From positions 2,286,975 through 2,350,974 of the forward strand of contig JARUPZ010000020.1 in assembly GCA_031213475.1 (NCBI GenBank): 64,000 nucleotides of DNA, written 5' to 3'. Shown in pieces: positions 30,469-41,960 of the stretch. Positions within the stretch are counted from its first letter, which is position 1, and each line of letters starts with the position of its first letter. The notes under the pieces were generated by a model. That model had not been told where the DNA came from. It saw nothing but the letters and a program-made list of their open reading frames with translations, and did no database searches. Both the position numbers and the translations under genes were made by a program. The DNA is from Nereocystis luetkeana. Taxonomy: Eukaryota; Sar; Phaeophyceae; Laminariales; Laminariaceae.

Positions 30469-33001
30469 CGTGGTGCGGGCGTACCACGTAGTGCCGTGCG
30501 CCCTACTGGCCCAATCAGCAGTTGCCCTTGTGTCAAACAAGCGTACCTGGTCTGTCGTGCGACACAAGCTGCGCAGGCACTGCTGTGTAGCCAACGTCTG
30601 GAGCTCGGAGGGAGTGAGACGTACACACGGTAGCCGGATGCTTAGCCGACAGGCTCATCAGCAGGCCGCGCGCCGGGCACCACAAGCGTTGCTACTGTTA
30701 TCATGATTAAACAGGGCTTGCTATGCCGATGGCTCTCCAGGACTGAGATGGGATGGGATGGTGCGAGGTGGGGTAGGATGATGTGGGGTGGAGTAGGATG
30801 GGATGATATGTAGTGGGATGGGATGGGATGGGATGGGATGGGATGGGATGGGACGGGATGGGATAGGGTGGGATATATGATCATCTGATATTAACACATA
30901 ATGGCCGGGAGTTCCTTGCTGGTTGGCCGTTTTTCGGTTGATCGGTAGCGACGGGCGTATACTAGGACGGGTAACATAGTCTGGAGTAGTAGTACACCAC
31001 GTATTTAGGAGTGACTGTCTTGCACCGCTACCGAGGAGACATTCAAAACGGAAGACCTCGCCTCGCTCTTGCACGGAGGACGGGCGGCCGTAGATCAAAC
31101 TCAGTAAACCCCAGCCTTGGTTGCCCTTCGCCGATTGTCATGAGTATACTGTGTTCGATGTTTGGCCTTTCTGACGTGTTGGTCCGTTTTTCGGCCAAAT
31201 ACTGAGGAAATCAGCCTTTTTCTCTCGCAAGGAGTACATCTCTCCGAGCACGTACCTAGCTCGAAAGTCCTCTCCTCCAGCGGCGTCGCTCTAGTCTTTG
31301 CCCACGGTGCATATGCCCACTAAAATAACCTGACTGTCCCTCGTCAGAAAGTAGGCTTACTTTCTGAATTTTGAGCTACTTCAGAATTGTTGGGTCAGAT
31401 TTTGGGTAGTCCGTTAAAATGCGAACCGCGCAGGTAGACAAGCGAATGTTTGAGCAAGGTACCTCCTTGGAGAGTAGGAGGAGTTGCCATGAGAAGCGCA
31501 CGGCCGACTCCGTCGCTTTTCAGGCGTAATTCGGGCGTGACTCATTGAAAAGCCGAAACGGGACCGGATCACAAATTCCCGCGCAAGACAAGGGTTATTT
31601 TCGGTTCAAGATGCAGCACGTTGGTTTTCCCGGAGGCAGAGGCATATTGACAAGCGTCATTCATTGGGGCGGGGAGCACATCGCAGCTGGCGTCGAGGGA
31701 TCAGGGTCTGATTTGCGAGGATTGAGTGACAAAGGCGGTCGGGTTGCGGCCTTGTGTTTGTCGCTGTTCTCTTTCAGGAGTTAAACCAACCGAAAGCGGG
31801 TCCTAAAACTTGGCCAGCCCGGGTACATGTCGCTCACAGTGTCATATCATGATAGTGCTCCTGCGCGTCGTATATTTTTCGTCAAAGGAGTCTGGTAGTA
31901 GTTGAGGACCAGAAGGGAAGATACGAGTGTGTTTTCTGATTTGGTTTTGATACTACGTTTGAGTGGTGTAGCTACACGTGTGCTTGCCACTCATAGCTGC
32001 AAAGCTGAGCTATGTAATCGCCGCGTGCGCCGGGCACCCATCAATTGGCATTGCTTCTTTTATCGTTCGTGGTGGGCGCGACGTTTGGACTCACTTCCCA
32101 CTAAGCGAGTCGTGCCTGATAAACGAAGCGAGTCACATGCCAATCTATGAACAGACGGGATCAGTAGCTCATCCAAGCTACGTAGCGAACGCGTGAGATT
32201 GGGTTTCGTAGCACACGCAGTGGTGTCAACAGTGCGAGTAATAGATGCCATATCGTATTTCGTAGAAGTTTTTTTTTCAAGTAGCTGTGTCGCTCCCGGT
32301 TCAGTTTTCCTGTTTGCATAGCGGAGCTATTGTAACGCTGCGTGCGCCGGACCCTGTTGGCGTACCAGTTGTAGCCGCTTTGTGTCGGCGTGACATTGAT
32401 TCGCGTCGGCCGCCCGCGTCGTGCGTGATATGCACAACGCGTTCTTTACTTTATCTACGAAACCAAGATGTCAGTATCTCTCCCGAGCTGTCGAAACCGG
32501 AAGAAGGCCGGTATCCATCGCGACCGTACACGATAAACATGTTCGAGAGACCGTTCTAAGCAACGACGTGGCTGTTTTGAACCAACAACTTCCATCAACC
32601 GAACACGCGCTAGTGTCTGACGTGAGGTAGTTTCCCCTATTATTGTAAAGCGCGTACCTGGCACGTTTAAACGAATGCAACGAAGAACTTCCTAAACTAC
32701 AACAACAAGCAACAGAAGCGCCGCTGCCCATAGTATACAGTACGCGCTCCCTAACAAGAAGTATTGGATTTATAATCCACGCTAATCTTCCGCAGACACC
32801 CAAGAAATTTAGCGTAGAAAGGATAACCCCTTCCCTTGAATAGTTTGGCAGTAGATAGGAATGATACACAACTCCTCTTAATATTAATACCAGGTACTAC
32901 TACTGCTGTAGCTATGGGTCGATGAAATTAACTTATTAATGAAGCTACTACTGTTTTGTTTTCTATATTGTAGTGTGGGATAATTAGCTTCGACATTATT
33001 C
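30469..33001. other. Intergenic, no recognised gene
   Basis: Contains a (GGGAT)n-type array (30742-30872) and two short diverged direct repeats (31962-32055 and 32280-32365, sharing GTAATCGC/GTAACGC then GCGTGCGCCGG). Open stretches at 31545-31784 and 31978-32196 lack splice sites and homology. Confidence 0.45.
30742..30872. repeat. (GGGAT)n minisatellite
   Basis: GGGAT/GGTGGG pentamer-like array with about nine perfect GGGAT units at its core. The five-base unit keeps frames open and creates false proteins. Confidence 0.92.
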
Positions 33002-33553
33002 GGCCATCTCTTATGGGAGGGTTTTGAAAACCGAAAAACTTACCCGAAACTGTGTTTTATACGTGCTTTCACGTAGTTTAGACCGGGAGTCCGATCGACT
33101 TAGGCTCGCTCTTCTCAGACTACTTGCAGTCTTTTGGGGAGATGTATCTAGGGTTAGGGTTGGGGAGATGTATCTAGTAGACCCGTTTTTCTTTTCTTCA
33201 GGGATGTCGTTCGAGGTTTTTACGATGTTGTCATTTTCAGACAAAAAGATCAACAAGGCATTTTCAGATATACATCGACGTTTCAACCGAAAAAATGAAA
33301 GAATGGCCTCTTTTTCAGATATATCGCGTCCGAAACTGAATAGAGGAAACTGGAGTGTATCGACAATTTTTCCAAATAATGCTATTCTGAAGAAACGACA
33401 AACTTTAAGGGCCTTGCATGCCTCTCGCAAGATGACTGGTGGGACTTCAAGAAAAGCGGGCCCGATTCGCCCGTTTCCCTCTTTAAATACGTCTGCGGAG
33501 GTGCTAAAACCTCGATTTCCAGAAACCAAACCGGTTTGCCATAAGAGATGGCC
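33002..33553. mobile_element. 552-bp inverted-repeat element
   Basis: Ends GGCCATCTCTTATGG and CCATAAGAGATGGCC are perfect 15-base inverted repeats. Flanks TTC and TTA are a doubtful 3-base duplication. The interior has long frames on both strands (about 175 codons each), which overlap and show no homology, so they are probably fortuitous. Non-autonomous DNA element, superfamily not assigned. Confidence 0.78.
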
Positions 33554-33689
33554 TTAGACACAGTCGAGGGAAACGATAAGCACGTTCTGGGCTAATCCTA
33601 TGTCGTCAATATTTATTTACAGTTTACTGTGTCTACAATAATAATTGATGGTTTGGAGGCTGAGTGTTACTTGAAGCTACTGCTGTCTT

Positions 33690-33891
33690 GGCAATTTGGT
33701 TTGGCGACTGCGTTTTGATTGGAATCGCCCAGACAAATGATTTCGGCGATTATTGCCCTTTAATTGGATTATTGCCCAGAGGACAATCGATTTCAGGGAT
33801 TGCCCACTGATTGGAATTGTCCAGACAATCGATTTCGGCGACTGTCTATGAATTGGAATTGGCCAGGCAATGAATTTAGAAGACCATCTAC
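33690..33891 (-). repeat. ~43-bp degenerate satellite, array 1
   Basis: Four to five units of the type TTGGAATTGTCCAGACAAT..GATTTCGG.GA-CT(GTCTATGAA). The consensus read on the other strand is CAATTGTCCGGACAATTCC then AATTAATAGACAGTCTCCGA. Confidence 0.75.
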
Positions 33892-33897
33892 TTAGTA

Positions 33898-34143
33898 GGC
33901 TCATTCTTTTCGGAGAGCGTTTTTTCCTACATTTATTTCCAAAGTTTGGAAATAATTGGAGGTATGTATCGATATACGAAGGCGTTCTATCACTATTCGT
34001 GAAATTCTCCAGAAGGCAAAAATATCAAGTTCGTTAACATTCCAATATTTGGAAAAAAACAACAGGAAAATATGGAAGATTGAAAAATTGCGCGAAAAAA
34101 ATGTCGAAAATTTGGGGGAAAAGCTCTCCGATAAGAATGACCC
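33898..34143 (+). mobile_element. MITE-E copy 1
   Basis: 246 bp with inverted ends GGCTCATTCTTTTCGGAGAG and CTCTCCGATAAGAATGACCC. The hexamer TTAGTA flanks both sides (33892-33897, 34144-34149), a perfect 6-base duplication. Inserted into the ~43-bp satellite. Superfamily unknown. Confidence 0.82.
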
Positions 34144-34149
34144 TTAGTA

Positions 34150-34249
34150 TCAATGAAGTGGAAGAGTGCGAGCAATAATTTTCGCGTGTTAGCTATGAAT
34201 TGGAATTGTCCAAACAACTGACTTTGGAGACTACTAACCAATACTACTG
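34150..34249 (-). repeat. ~43-bp degenerate satellite, between the MITE-E copies
   Basis: One to two units (TGAATTGGAATTGTCCAAACAACTGAC then TTTGGAGACT) remain between two oppositely oriented MITE-E copies. Confidence 0.65.
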
Positions 34250-34495
34250 GGGTCATTCTTATCGGAGAGCTTTTTTCCAAATTGTCGACATTTTTTTTGC
34301 GTAATTTTTCAATCTTCCATATTTTCCTGGTTTCTTTTTTCCATATATATGTTGGAATGTTAATGAACTTGGTATTTTTGGTTCGTTCTGGAGAATTTAT
34401 CAAATAGTGACTGAACGCCTCCGTATATTGATACATACCTCCAATTATTTCCAAAATTTGGAAATTATGGAAAAAACGTTCTTAAATAATACTGG
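34250..34495 (-). mobile_element. MITE-E copy 2, inverted
   Basis: The reverse complement aligns with copy 1 along its whole length: GGGTCATTCTTATCGGAGAG at the left, the centre (CAATCTTCCATATTTTCCTG) intact, the last ~20 bases decayed. With copy 1 it makes ~245-bp arms around a ~106-base loop. Confidence 0.78.
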
Positions 34496-34504
34496 TAGGA
34501 AATA

Positions 34505-34735
34505 TTGAGCCAAGTGATTTCGGTTGCTGGTTCATTAAAAAATATCCAGGCAATTGACTTGGAAATATCCAGACAATTGACTTCGAGTGCTGTTCACAAA
34601 TTGAAATGGTCCAGACAGCGAGCGGATTTTTGATGCTGTCTATTGATGATTGGAATTAATTGCCTAAACAATTGATTCCGGGTGCTGTCTATTAATTAAA
34701 TGGAATTTCCCGAACAATTGATTTCGGGGGATTTT
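34505..34735 (-). repeat. ~43-bp degenerate satellite, array 2
   Basis: About five units with CAATTGATTTCGGGTGCTGT and CTATTAATTAAATGGAATTT words. It ends in a T-rich tract. Confidence 0.75.
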
Positions 34736-34811
34736 TTTTTCTTTTTCTCGCGCTCGATCCTCTGTGATTTTCATTTGATTTCTTTCTCTTCCTTTCTTCT
34801 ATTAATTAACC

Positions 34812-35312
34812 AAATGAAAGGAGACTCTGTGGGTGGATGGATGACGAGCCTGCTTTGCTTGTTTCGTATTGTCTGACGCCGAGGGGCGGGGCATAGGTGT
34901 CGAACGCAGGACGGAGACGGCAGACAGGGTAGCAAGGTGCCAGGCGGGCTAGCAGGGAGAACCTGGCTATGCTACGTACAGACCTGGAGGGTGCATTGTG
35001 CTTTGGTTTGCCTGTTGTTTTCCGTTGGTTCTTAGTCTTCCTTTGTTTTACAAGTAGTACGTACTGTTTTTTTTTTTTATTCTTCGAGACCAACTATGAG
35101 CTCGCTCTTTTCGAGTGTCTGTCACATCACTTCGTGTTCGGGGGGGGGCACGACAGTTTTTTCCTTCTATTTTTCCTTCTGTTTTTTTTTCTCCTTCGAT
35201 ATATTTGTCTTATTTTCTTCTTCGTTTTTTCTTTGTGTTTTCTCTATTTCACAGAATGAATGCGTCTGTCGCGCCTGTCGTATCCAATACGTATGATGAA
35301 CATGGCATTATT
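34812..35312 (+). repeat. Module Y, inverted copy
   Basis: The reverse complement of 37240-37760: the TTTCGTATTGTCTGACGCC, GTAGCAAGGTGCCAGGCGG, GTTTTACAAG-AGT and ACAGAATGAATGCGTCTGTC-like blocks are in order. Diverged, T-rich interior; it abuts a SINE-A. Confidence 0.68.
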
Positions 35313-35332
35313 ATTTCATTGTCCACTTACTT

Positions 35333-35679
35333 TATTTTTTTTTTTCGTTTTGCTCATTCCATTTATTTTCTTCGCCCATCTTCTTCTCTCTCTCCTTCCA
35401 GCTTGTAACTCAGATCCGGGGTCACATAGCAGGCTCTTCTCCCCCCTTCCCGCTACGGTACGTGCCTTCATTTTTATCGCGAGAAGATTCCAGCCTTTTC
35501 TTCCCTCGTCGACTCGCATCGAATTGTGCCTATACCCACGCTGCAAGGCGCCCTCAACAATTGAATCCTTTTTATTTTTATTAATGCCAATAAAGTCAAA
35601 GTCCGACCCACCTGGGGCTCGAACCCAGGACTCAAACAAGTAGAATACGAGGTTAACCACTTGAACCACCAGGGCGACC
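35333..35679 (-). mobile_element. SINE-A, full length
   Basis: Reading the - strand, a tRNA-like head (A box TGGTTCAAGTGG, B box GGGTTCGAGCC) is followed by TTGACTTTATTGGC, then the body ending AAATAAATGGAATGAGC and a T-run on the + strand. A VIEW of about 345 bp. Pol III internal promoter boxes are intact. Confidence 0.9.
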
Positions 35680-35707
35680 TACTGCATACCTGGTACGTGG
35701 CAATTTA

Positions 35708-35922
35708 GTGTCTCTGTGGAGTAGTTTTGTGACCACAGAACTTGTATCTCTCCAATCGCACGTAGGATTGAATCATCAGTACGGACACTGGTGTGTGTGT
35801 TCTTCACATTAAACCGTTCTTTCTACCCGTCGACATCCAGCACAACCAGTGTCCGTGCCGATTCTTCAATCCTAGAAGAGATACAAGTTCTGTGGTCACG
35901 AAGCTACGCCACAGAGATACAT
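35708..35922. mobile_element. 215-bp fold-back element
   Basis: The left half (GTGTCTCTGTGGAGTAG, TTTGTGACCACAGAACTTG, GGACACTGGTGTGTGTG) is the reverse complement of the right half (CCAGTGTCCGTGCCG, CAAGTTCTGTGGTCACGAAG, CTACGCCACAGAGATAC), with arms of about 80 bases around a centre containing TTCACATTAAACCGTTC. Only the right half recurs at 40.9 and 54.4 kb. Confidence 0.8.
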
Positions 35923-36616
35923 ACTCTCCGTTCCCCTCGCTGCCTCGGCAAGGAATGCTGCGAGGCATGCCCTATCAGGCTTATAGCGAGTGGGGTAGGT
36001 CTTTCTGGCGGGTGTAAGGCCGGACTCACCCTCAAAGAGTGATACCTTCTTGCTGCTGCCTGTGGCCGCGAGGCTCAGGCGGCAGTAGAGTTGGGTCGTA
36101 CGTGGTGCGTCAGGCACGGAGACCCACGATTCGCGCGTCTTTTTTTTGGCAGCTGCGGCAGAGCAGCAGTGCTCAATCGGGGTGTCCGTACGCGGAGGCA
36201 GGCGCCACCACAGGCCACACTACGGCACAGTCTATTGCGCCGGTAGGAGGCTGGATTCGACGACGAGGGAGGAGGGAGACTGAGCGTCGACGTGCGGGGA
36301 AGAGACGGATTGACCTCCCCCTGCGCGAGAATTTTATTTTTCAGATCAGCACCGCAAGCGCGGGGAGCATTTTGTTTTTCAGGATGACGGAGAAAGGAAA
36401 TCGACTGGAAGGGAATGGCAACGAGTGCACGCGCAAATGAGCGGGTGGATTGGGCCAAGGCGATGAGGCGGCCATGAAGAGCGGCAGGAAGACGGTGCAC
36501 GGAGACCCATGATCTGCGCGCACACCATCATCACGAGAGAAGCGGTCATAGTTTGTTTTTTCCTGGTACTGTTTTTCACGAGGCAGAATAGTATCTACCG
36601 GTACTTGTTATTAACG
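35923..36616. other. No recognised gene
   Basis: A small duplicated phrase (CACGGAGACCCACGATTC..GCGCG at 36114 and GCACGGAGACCCATGATCTG at 36496) and an open but featureless frame (36039-36440). Nothing else identified. Confidence 0.4.
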
Positions 36617-37150
36617 TCGTCACTGGTCTTTGTAGTTTAACGAGTTGTATACCCTTCATGGGGAATAACCTACGCAATTATCAGGGACGTGGTATCATAA
36701 CTGTGCTGCACCTTTTTGTGTCAAGACAATCCAGTAAGAGATAGCGATCGTTGATATTCGTGTGGTAGTAAGGTTCGATTGCTCCTTTTTTCACTTCATA
36801 TCCGCGAGTCTTCACTGTTCTTCTTTCGTTTTCACGACTATACCGTGCGTTTCGTACGGTGCAGGTAGCACTTCAGACAGCATCCGCTGTAGTCAGCAGC
36901 CACGAGTTGGTTAGTGGTGGGAACGGGGGTACTCTACCCTGGTATGTTTTAAGTTGAGAGGATATACCCGCGGCCATGTTAGTTCAGTTTACACATTGGT
37001 TTTAGGTCGTGTGCGCTTTCTTCGTCTCGTGTATTTTGAGGCAGCCGAATTTTCGTTTTCTTCGTTTTTCGGATCTTCCTAGGGCTCCAGCACCTTAGAA
37101 ATTTGTGTGACCACGGACTCCTTCGTCAGAGAGTTAATGTGAGAACAACA
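36617..37150. repeat. Module X, copy A
   Basis: Near-identical to 54546-55110 and related to 63135-64000: CACTGGT-TTTGTAGTTTAAC, CCCTTCATGGGGAATAACC, GATATTCGTGTGG, TTTCGTACGGTGCAGG, CTTCAGACAGCATCCGCTG and an (ACA)n run. In copies A and B it is followed by module Y, so X and Y belong to one element. Confidence 0.85.
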
Positions 37151-37239
37151 ACAACAACAACAACTACGTTGTCACGTACCAGGTAAGCAGTAAGAACTGC
37201 AGTGAGCAATGCAATGCCATATCATCATACTAGATACGA

Positions 37240-38073
37240 CAGGCACGACTTACACATTCTATAAAATAGGGAAACGAAAAGAAACAATCAAATAGAAAAC
37301 AAAAACAAAGTAGACAAATCGAAAGAGAAAAAGAAGAAAAAAATGAAAGCAAAAACTAGGAGAAACAATCTGTCGTGCCCCCCCCCCGCAGGCGAGGTGG
37401 CCAACACTTGAAAAAGAACGAGCTGGAAAAAAGAAAAAATTAAAAAAAAACACCACTGCTTGTAAACAGAGTAAGACAAAGAACCAAGGAAAAATAAATA
37501 AATTAAAATAACAAAGAAAGGGAAATAACAGGCAGACCAAAGCCCAAAGCACCTTCCAGGTGGCGGCAGCAGTTTGTGGTACTAGTAGTATAGCCAGGTT
37601 CCCCCTCCTAATCCGCCTGGTACCTTGCTACCCAGACTGCCGTTTCCGCCCTGCGTTCGTCAACTATGCCCAGCCCCCTGGCGTCAGACAATACGAAACG
37701 AGCAGGGCGGGTTTGTCATCCAACCACGCCACACGGCTCCTTCATTACGGCTTATCAATCAGAAAAGGAAGAGAAAATACATTAAAATGAAAATCGCGGA
37801 GAGTCAGCGCCAGAAAGAAAAAACAAAACAAAAGAGAAGACAAGGGAAGACCACGTTCGAACCAGCTGCACCAGTTGGTGGCACTAGTAGTATGGTCATG
37901 TTCTACTTCCTAGTCGGCCTGGTGCCTTGCTACCCTGTCTGATATCTCCTTCCTACTTTCGTCTACCGCAGGTTCCCGTCTACCCCTCCTGTTCCCCTCC
38001 CTCTGCGCATTCCATTGGTCGGGTTTTCTGCCACTTCTCCTGTTGCCCCCTCCACCCTCATTCCCTTGGACAC
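37240..38073. repeat. Module Y, copy A, running into the LINE
   Basis: Very similar to 55125-55962. Contains A/G-rich and C-run tracts, the GTCGTGCC(C)n GCAGGCGAGGTGG block, GTACCTTGCTACCCAGACTGC and GTCTACCGCAG. On the - strand its right part continues the LINE frame (DESRKEISDRVARHQAD), so X+Y is best read as the LINE's 3' end and trailer. Confidence 0.75.
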
Positions 38074-40885
38074 CATCCACGGCGGATGCACGGCGCTGCC
38101 TACTCATCTCAGCCTCAGCCTCGTACCACCTCACCATGAACCGTTCGGCTGCTTCAAGGATCCCCCGGTACCACGTCCCCGCCTTTTTGGCTGCAGTGGA
38201 CCACAATGCGGTCTCAACTCCAAACACCAAGGGGGCAACTTCCGTTGACCCTTCGGTGGCTCGGAACTCCCTAAAGTAATCGACTACCTGGTATACATCT
38301 ATGCCAAGTCTTACACTGTCCGCCTGGTCTCGGGTTCTCCCCACCAGCTATCGTCCCGAACATTACCCGACTGGGTAATCGCTCCTTGCTTCGCCGTGCC
38401 ACGCCCCCCGCAAAGAAGAGCCGCCGTTTGCGAAAGGTCGTTTCGATGCTCTCGCAACGTGTCATCTTGAGGGCCTTCGCGTACAAGAGGGTGGCATGGT
38501 CAGTACGAAGTCGGCGCTGGAAGCCAATGACTCGAAACAGGACTTGGTGGTGAGCCGTTCGAAGCTTGGCAAAGTGTTCAGCTCTGAGGGTCCACGTCAC
38601 ACACCCGTACAGCAGGGTCTCAATCACCTCGGTCTTCAGGATTCGGACTTTAAGGCTAAGGGGGGCGGTCGTCCTATCATACAACTCCGGGCCGAACCGT
38701 TTGAGGCATGCTCGCATGAGGCGGATCCGTCGGTCGATTTCGAGCGAGAGCGCAGCGTTTTCGTGAATAACGCCGTCTAGGGAAAATAACTGGCTCGTCT
38801 GCTTATACCTTTGGCCTGCCGCTTCTATGACGAGCGGTGGTGCGAGGGTTGTCTGGTCTGGTGTTTGTAGGACCATTGTCTCTGTCTTCTTTTCCGACGC
38901 CGTGAGGCCTGCTGCCTCGAAGACAGTCACGATGACTGTCATCATTTTCGCGAGCCCTTCAGCCGACTTCGAGACAACTCCTGCATCATCGGCGTACAAC
39001 ATGCCCCAAACAGACCTTCGTATTGTTTTTTTTTTTTTTTTTTTTTCATCCCATTCATTATCTTCGCACATCTTCTTCTCTCTCTTCTTCCAACTCGTAA
39101 CTCAGATCCGGGGTCACATAGCAGGCTCTTCTCCCCCCTTCCCGCTACGGTACGTGCCTTCATTTTTATCGCGAGAAGATTTCAGCCTTTTCTTCCCTCG
39201 TCGACTCGCATCGAATTGTGCCTACCCACGCTGCAAGGCGCTCTCAACAATTGAATCCCTTTTTTTATTTTTGCAAATAAAGTCAATGTCCGACCCTCCT
39301 AGGGCTCGAACCCAGGACTCAAACAAGTAGAATTCGAGGTTAACCACTTGAACCACCGGGGCGACCGGCTGCACGCCAATGGCTCCTGCTTCCCTGTTCG
39401 AACTACTCCAGCTTCACTGAGTTGGACCAAATCCCGATGGCTTCGTTTCGGCTGAAGCATACTAGCACGACGTGTAACGCAGCAGCGCAGAACACGTTGA
39501 ACAGTAACGGTGATAGTACACAGCCTTGCCGCAGCCCCTGCGTGACATCAAACCATTCCGAGTGCTCGCCGTCATCAGTACGCACGCGAGCCCGCATGCC
39601 ATCGTGGAAATTACGGATAATTCTCAGCATCTTGGTTGGTACGCCAAAGCGTGAGAGTACCTTCCATAACAGCTCTCGGTCGACAGAGTCGTACGCTTTC
39701 TGCAGATCGATGAAGCACACGTATAAGGGGATTTTCCTCTGTCATCCGAGCTCTTGCAACCGGCGCACGACGAACAACATATTAATCGTTGATCGTGCGG
39801 GGCGGAAGCCGCACTGTTCCTCGGGGAGTAGTTTCTCGGTCTCGCAGTAGTTGCTGAGGCGGGACGCGACGATTTTCAACAACACTTTGCCTGCGTGGGC
39901 AACAAGCGAAATCCCTCTATAGTTGTTGCAGTCAGTTCGATCCTTCTTTTTGTGAAGGACCTTGATGATCGCATCTTTCCATTGCTGAGGGACTTCTCCT
40001 GTTAACCAAACATTGACAAGGATGTTGAGAAAGCGCTAGGCGAATGCCGGGTGGTCGATTTTTAGGAGTTCGACCGGGAGACCATCTGGCCCGACAGCTT
40101 TCCAATTCGACATCCCCTTAAGTGCTTCTGTCATCTCGTCTATGGATGGTTCATCTTCAAGCGACAGTTTAGGCGGTCGCGGTGGCAAGAGGTCGATGAT
40201 CGTGGGATCGAGTTTCAGCGACTTCGTGTTCAAGAGTTTGTGGTAAAACCCCGCCCATCGTTCAGGAATTCGCACCTTATCCCGTAAGAGCGTGCCATCC
40301 TCGTCCCTAATGAATTGTTCACTCCTCGCTTTAATCCCTTCCAATCCTACCGTACTGTTAAGGTGCTTGTAAAAGCCTCTCTGGTCGTTGTTCGCTAGGA
40401 GTCGTTCGGTTTCGGCAAGGTACGCTTCGAAGTACGCATGCAGTCCTGCGGCAATCACCTTCTGCAGGTTCGCACACGCAGATATCAGGGTCTTTCACGC
40501 GGTTCTATCCCGGGGGTGGGCACGCAAGAATTGTCGTGCATCCTCCCTCGCTGTCCATGCTGGTAGGAACGCGGCCAAGGTTTCGGCAGACTCACACCAT
40601 CCATGTCTGCGGTGGCGACGTGCAGGGGGTGGTACCTCTTTTTCGACCGCATCAATAACAGCCGTAGTGAAAAACTCAACCATACCAGACGTATTACGGG
40701 GCTGGATAGGCTGGTTGAGAGTGGAGATGACCCTGGCGACTACTCGTTCACGCAGCACGACACTTTCCATCGGACATAAAACGTTGCCTGTCGAACTCTC
40801 GGTGTTTTGTCGGTCTACGTATTTGTCTGTTGGGCGCAAAGTGACCACCGAGCCTGACTTTGATATACAAGATGTTGTGGTCTGA
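37980..40885 (-). pseudogene. LINE reverse transcriptase, broken
   Basis: Motifs in order on the - strand: [61 protein letters not shown] (first catalytic Asp), [16 protein letters not shown], then after the SINE insertion VWGMLYADDAGVV (catalytic Asp pair), LLYGCVTWTLRAEH and RKRRLFFAGGVARR. Three stops share one frame with the flanking motifs, so they are point changes; the segment after the SINE lies in another frame. Confidence 0.9.
39025..39366 (-). mobile_element. SINE-A inserted in the LINE RT
   Basis: Full-length copy with tRNA-like head (boxes intact) at the right and a 22-base T-run at the left on the + strand. It splits the RT between the LLFN and YADD motifs. No clear target-site duplication seen. 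Confidence 0.92.
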
Positions 40886-40908
40886 GTCAGCCTTAGCTGG
40901 GGCAGGAG

Positions 40909-41097
40909 GCTGTGTGTGTGTTCTTCACATTAAACCGTCCTTTCTACCCGTCGACATCCAGCACAACCAGTGTCCGTGCCTATTCTTCAATCCTAGAAGA
41001 GATACAAGTTCTGTGGTCATAAAGCTACGCCACAGAGATACTACGTTGCCACGTGTGCAGTGTGCACTGCAGTGGGCAATGCAAAGCCATGTCACCG
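40909..41097 (+). mobile_element. Fold-back-derived insertion in the LINE endonuclease
   Basis: TGTGTGTTCTTCACATTAAA through CTACGCCACAGAGATACTAC matches the right half of the 35708-35922 element, plus a GCAGTGGGCAATGCAA tail also found at 54.5 kb. It separates the endonuclease RIDY motif (to its right) from the SDH motif (ADSDHNILY, just left of 40905 on the - strand). Confidence 0.82.
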
Positions 41098-41960
41098 ACT
41101 TTGGCATCTTCTACTCTAGATCGATGGACCTGATGGGTTAGGATGTAGTCGATCCGCTTACGGTCATTCGGGCTGGTGCCGTTGTGAATATGCGATATCC
41201 CACCCTTGCGCGTGCTGAAAAACGTGTTGGTGAGAGCTAACTTGCAATTGGTGGCGAACGACAGGACCCGTCTGCCATTATCGTTACGAACATCACGTCC
41301 ATACGCTCCCAGCACTCTACTTTCATAATCACCGCACCCTTCCTTCCTCTGTCTAGTTCGCACGTTGGCATCCATCAGTACAAAAGGACACTCTTTCGTC
41401 GGGATTTTTTCCACCAAGTACTCCAGCTTCTGCCAGAAAATACGTTTCAGTTTGACGTCTTTGGTACAATCAGTTGGAGCATACTCAACGACGAAATTGA
41501 CTGCCTCGCATTTGCCAGCCAGCTCAAAGCGCATAGACATTAGCCGCTCGTCAACGAACTGATGAGTATACACAGACTTACTGCACAACGATTCATTGAC
41601 AGCTAGGCCTACTCCGTACAGCTCTTGCCTGGTGGCTGTTGTTTCCTGTCCTGAACAGAAAACACGATGCCCTGCCGCACGGAACGTCGTGCTGCCGGAC
41701 CTCCGAGTTTCCTGCAGGCCAATGATGTCACAGCCGAGTTGCCGTCCCTTCGCCAGTACACGCTCGTCATGTCGGTACCCGTTCTTCCCCTTTACAGCCA
41801 GAGTGCGCACATTGTAGGTCGCTACCGCCACAAGTGCCTCCTTCTGTCTCTTACGAGCCTCGCGTGCTGCTTTCTTTGCCAGCCGACGTGAGGCTCGTCC
41901 CCGCCTCCTTTTTCTTCTTCTTTTGTTTCTTTCTCTTCTCTATGGCGAAAGTGGCTCTCC
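41025..41960 (-). pseudogene. LINE endonuclease domain, interrupted
   Basis: - strand frame with the EEP-fold motifs VATYNVRTL, IIGLQETRR, AVNFVVEYAPTD, FVLMDANVRT, TNTFFSTRK and RKRIDYILT. The frame is open upstream through a Lys/Arg-rich segment with no nearby Met. The last ~25 residues come from the inserted repeat; the native SDH end is on the far side of the insertion. Confidence 0.88.

Noticed and set aside
33145-33175. Telomere-like CTAGGGTTAGGGTTGGGG
   Set aside because: Only two and a half units inside an inverted-repeat element; part of a small internal duplication, not a telomere.
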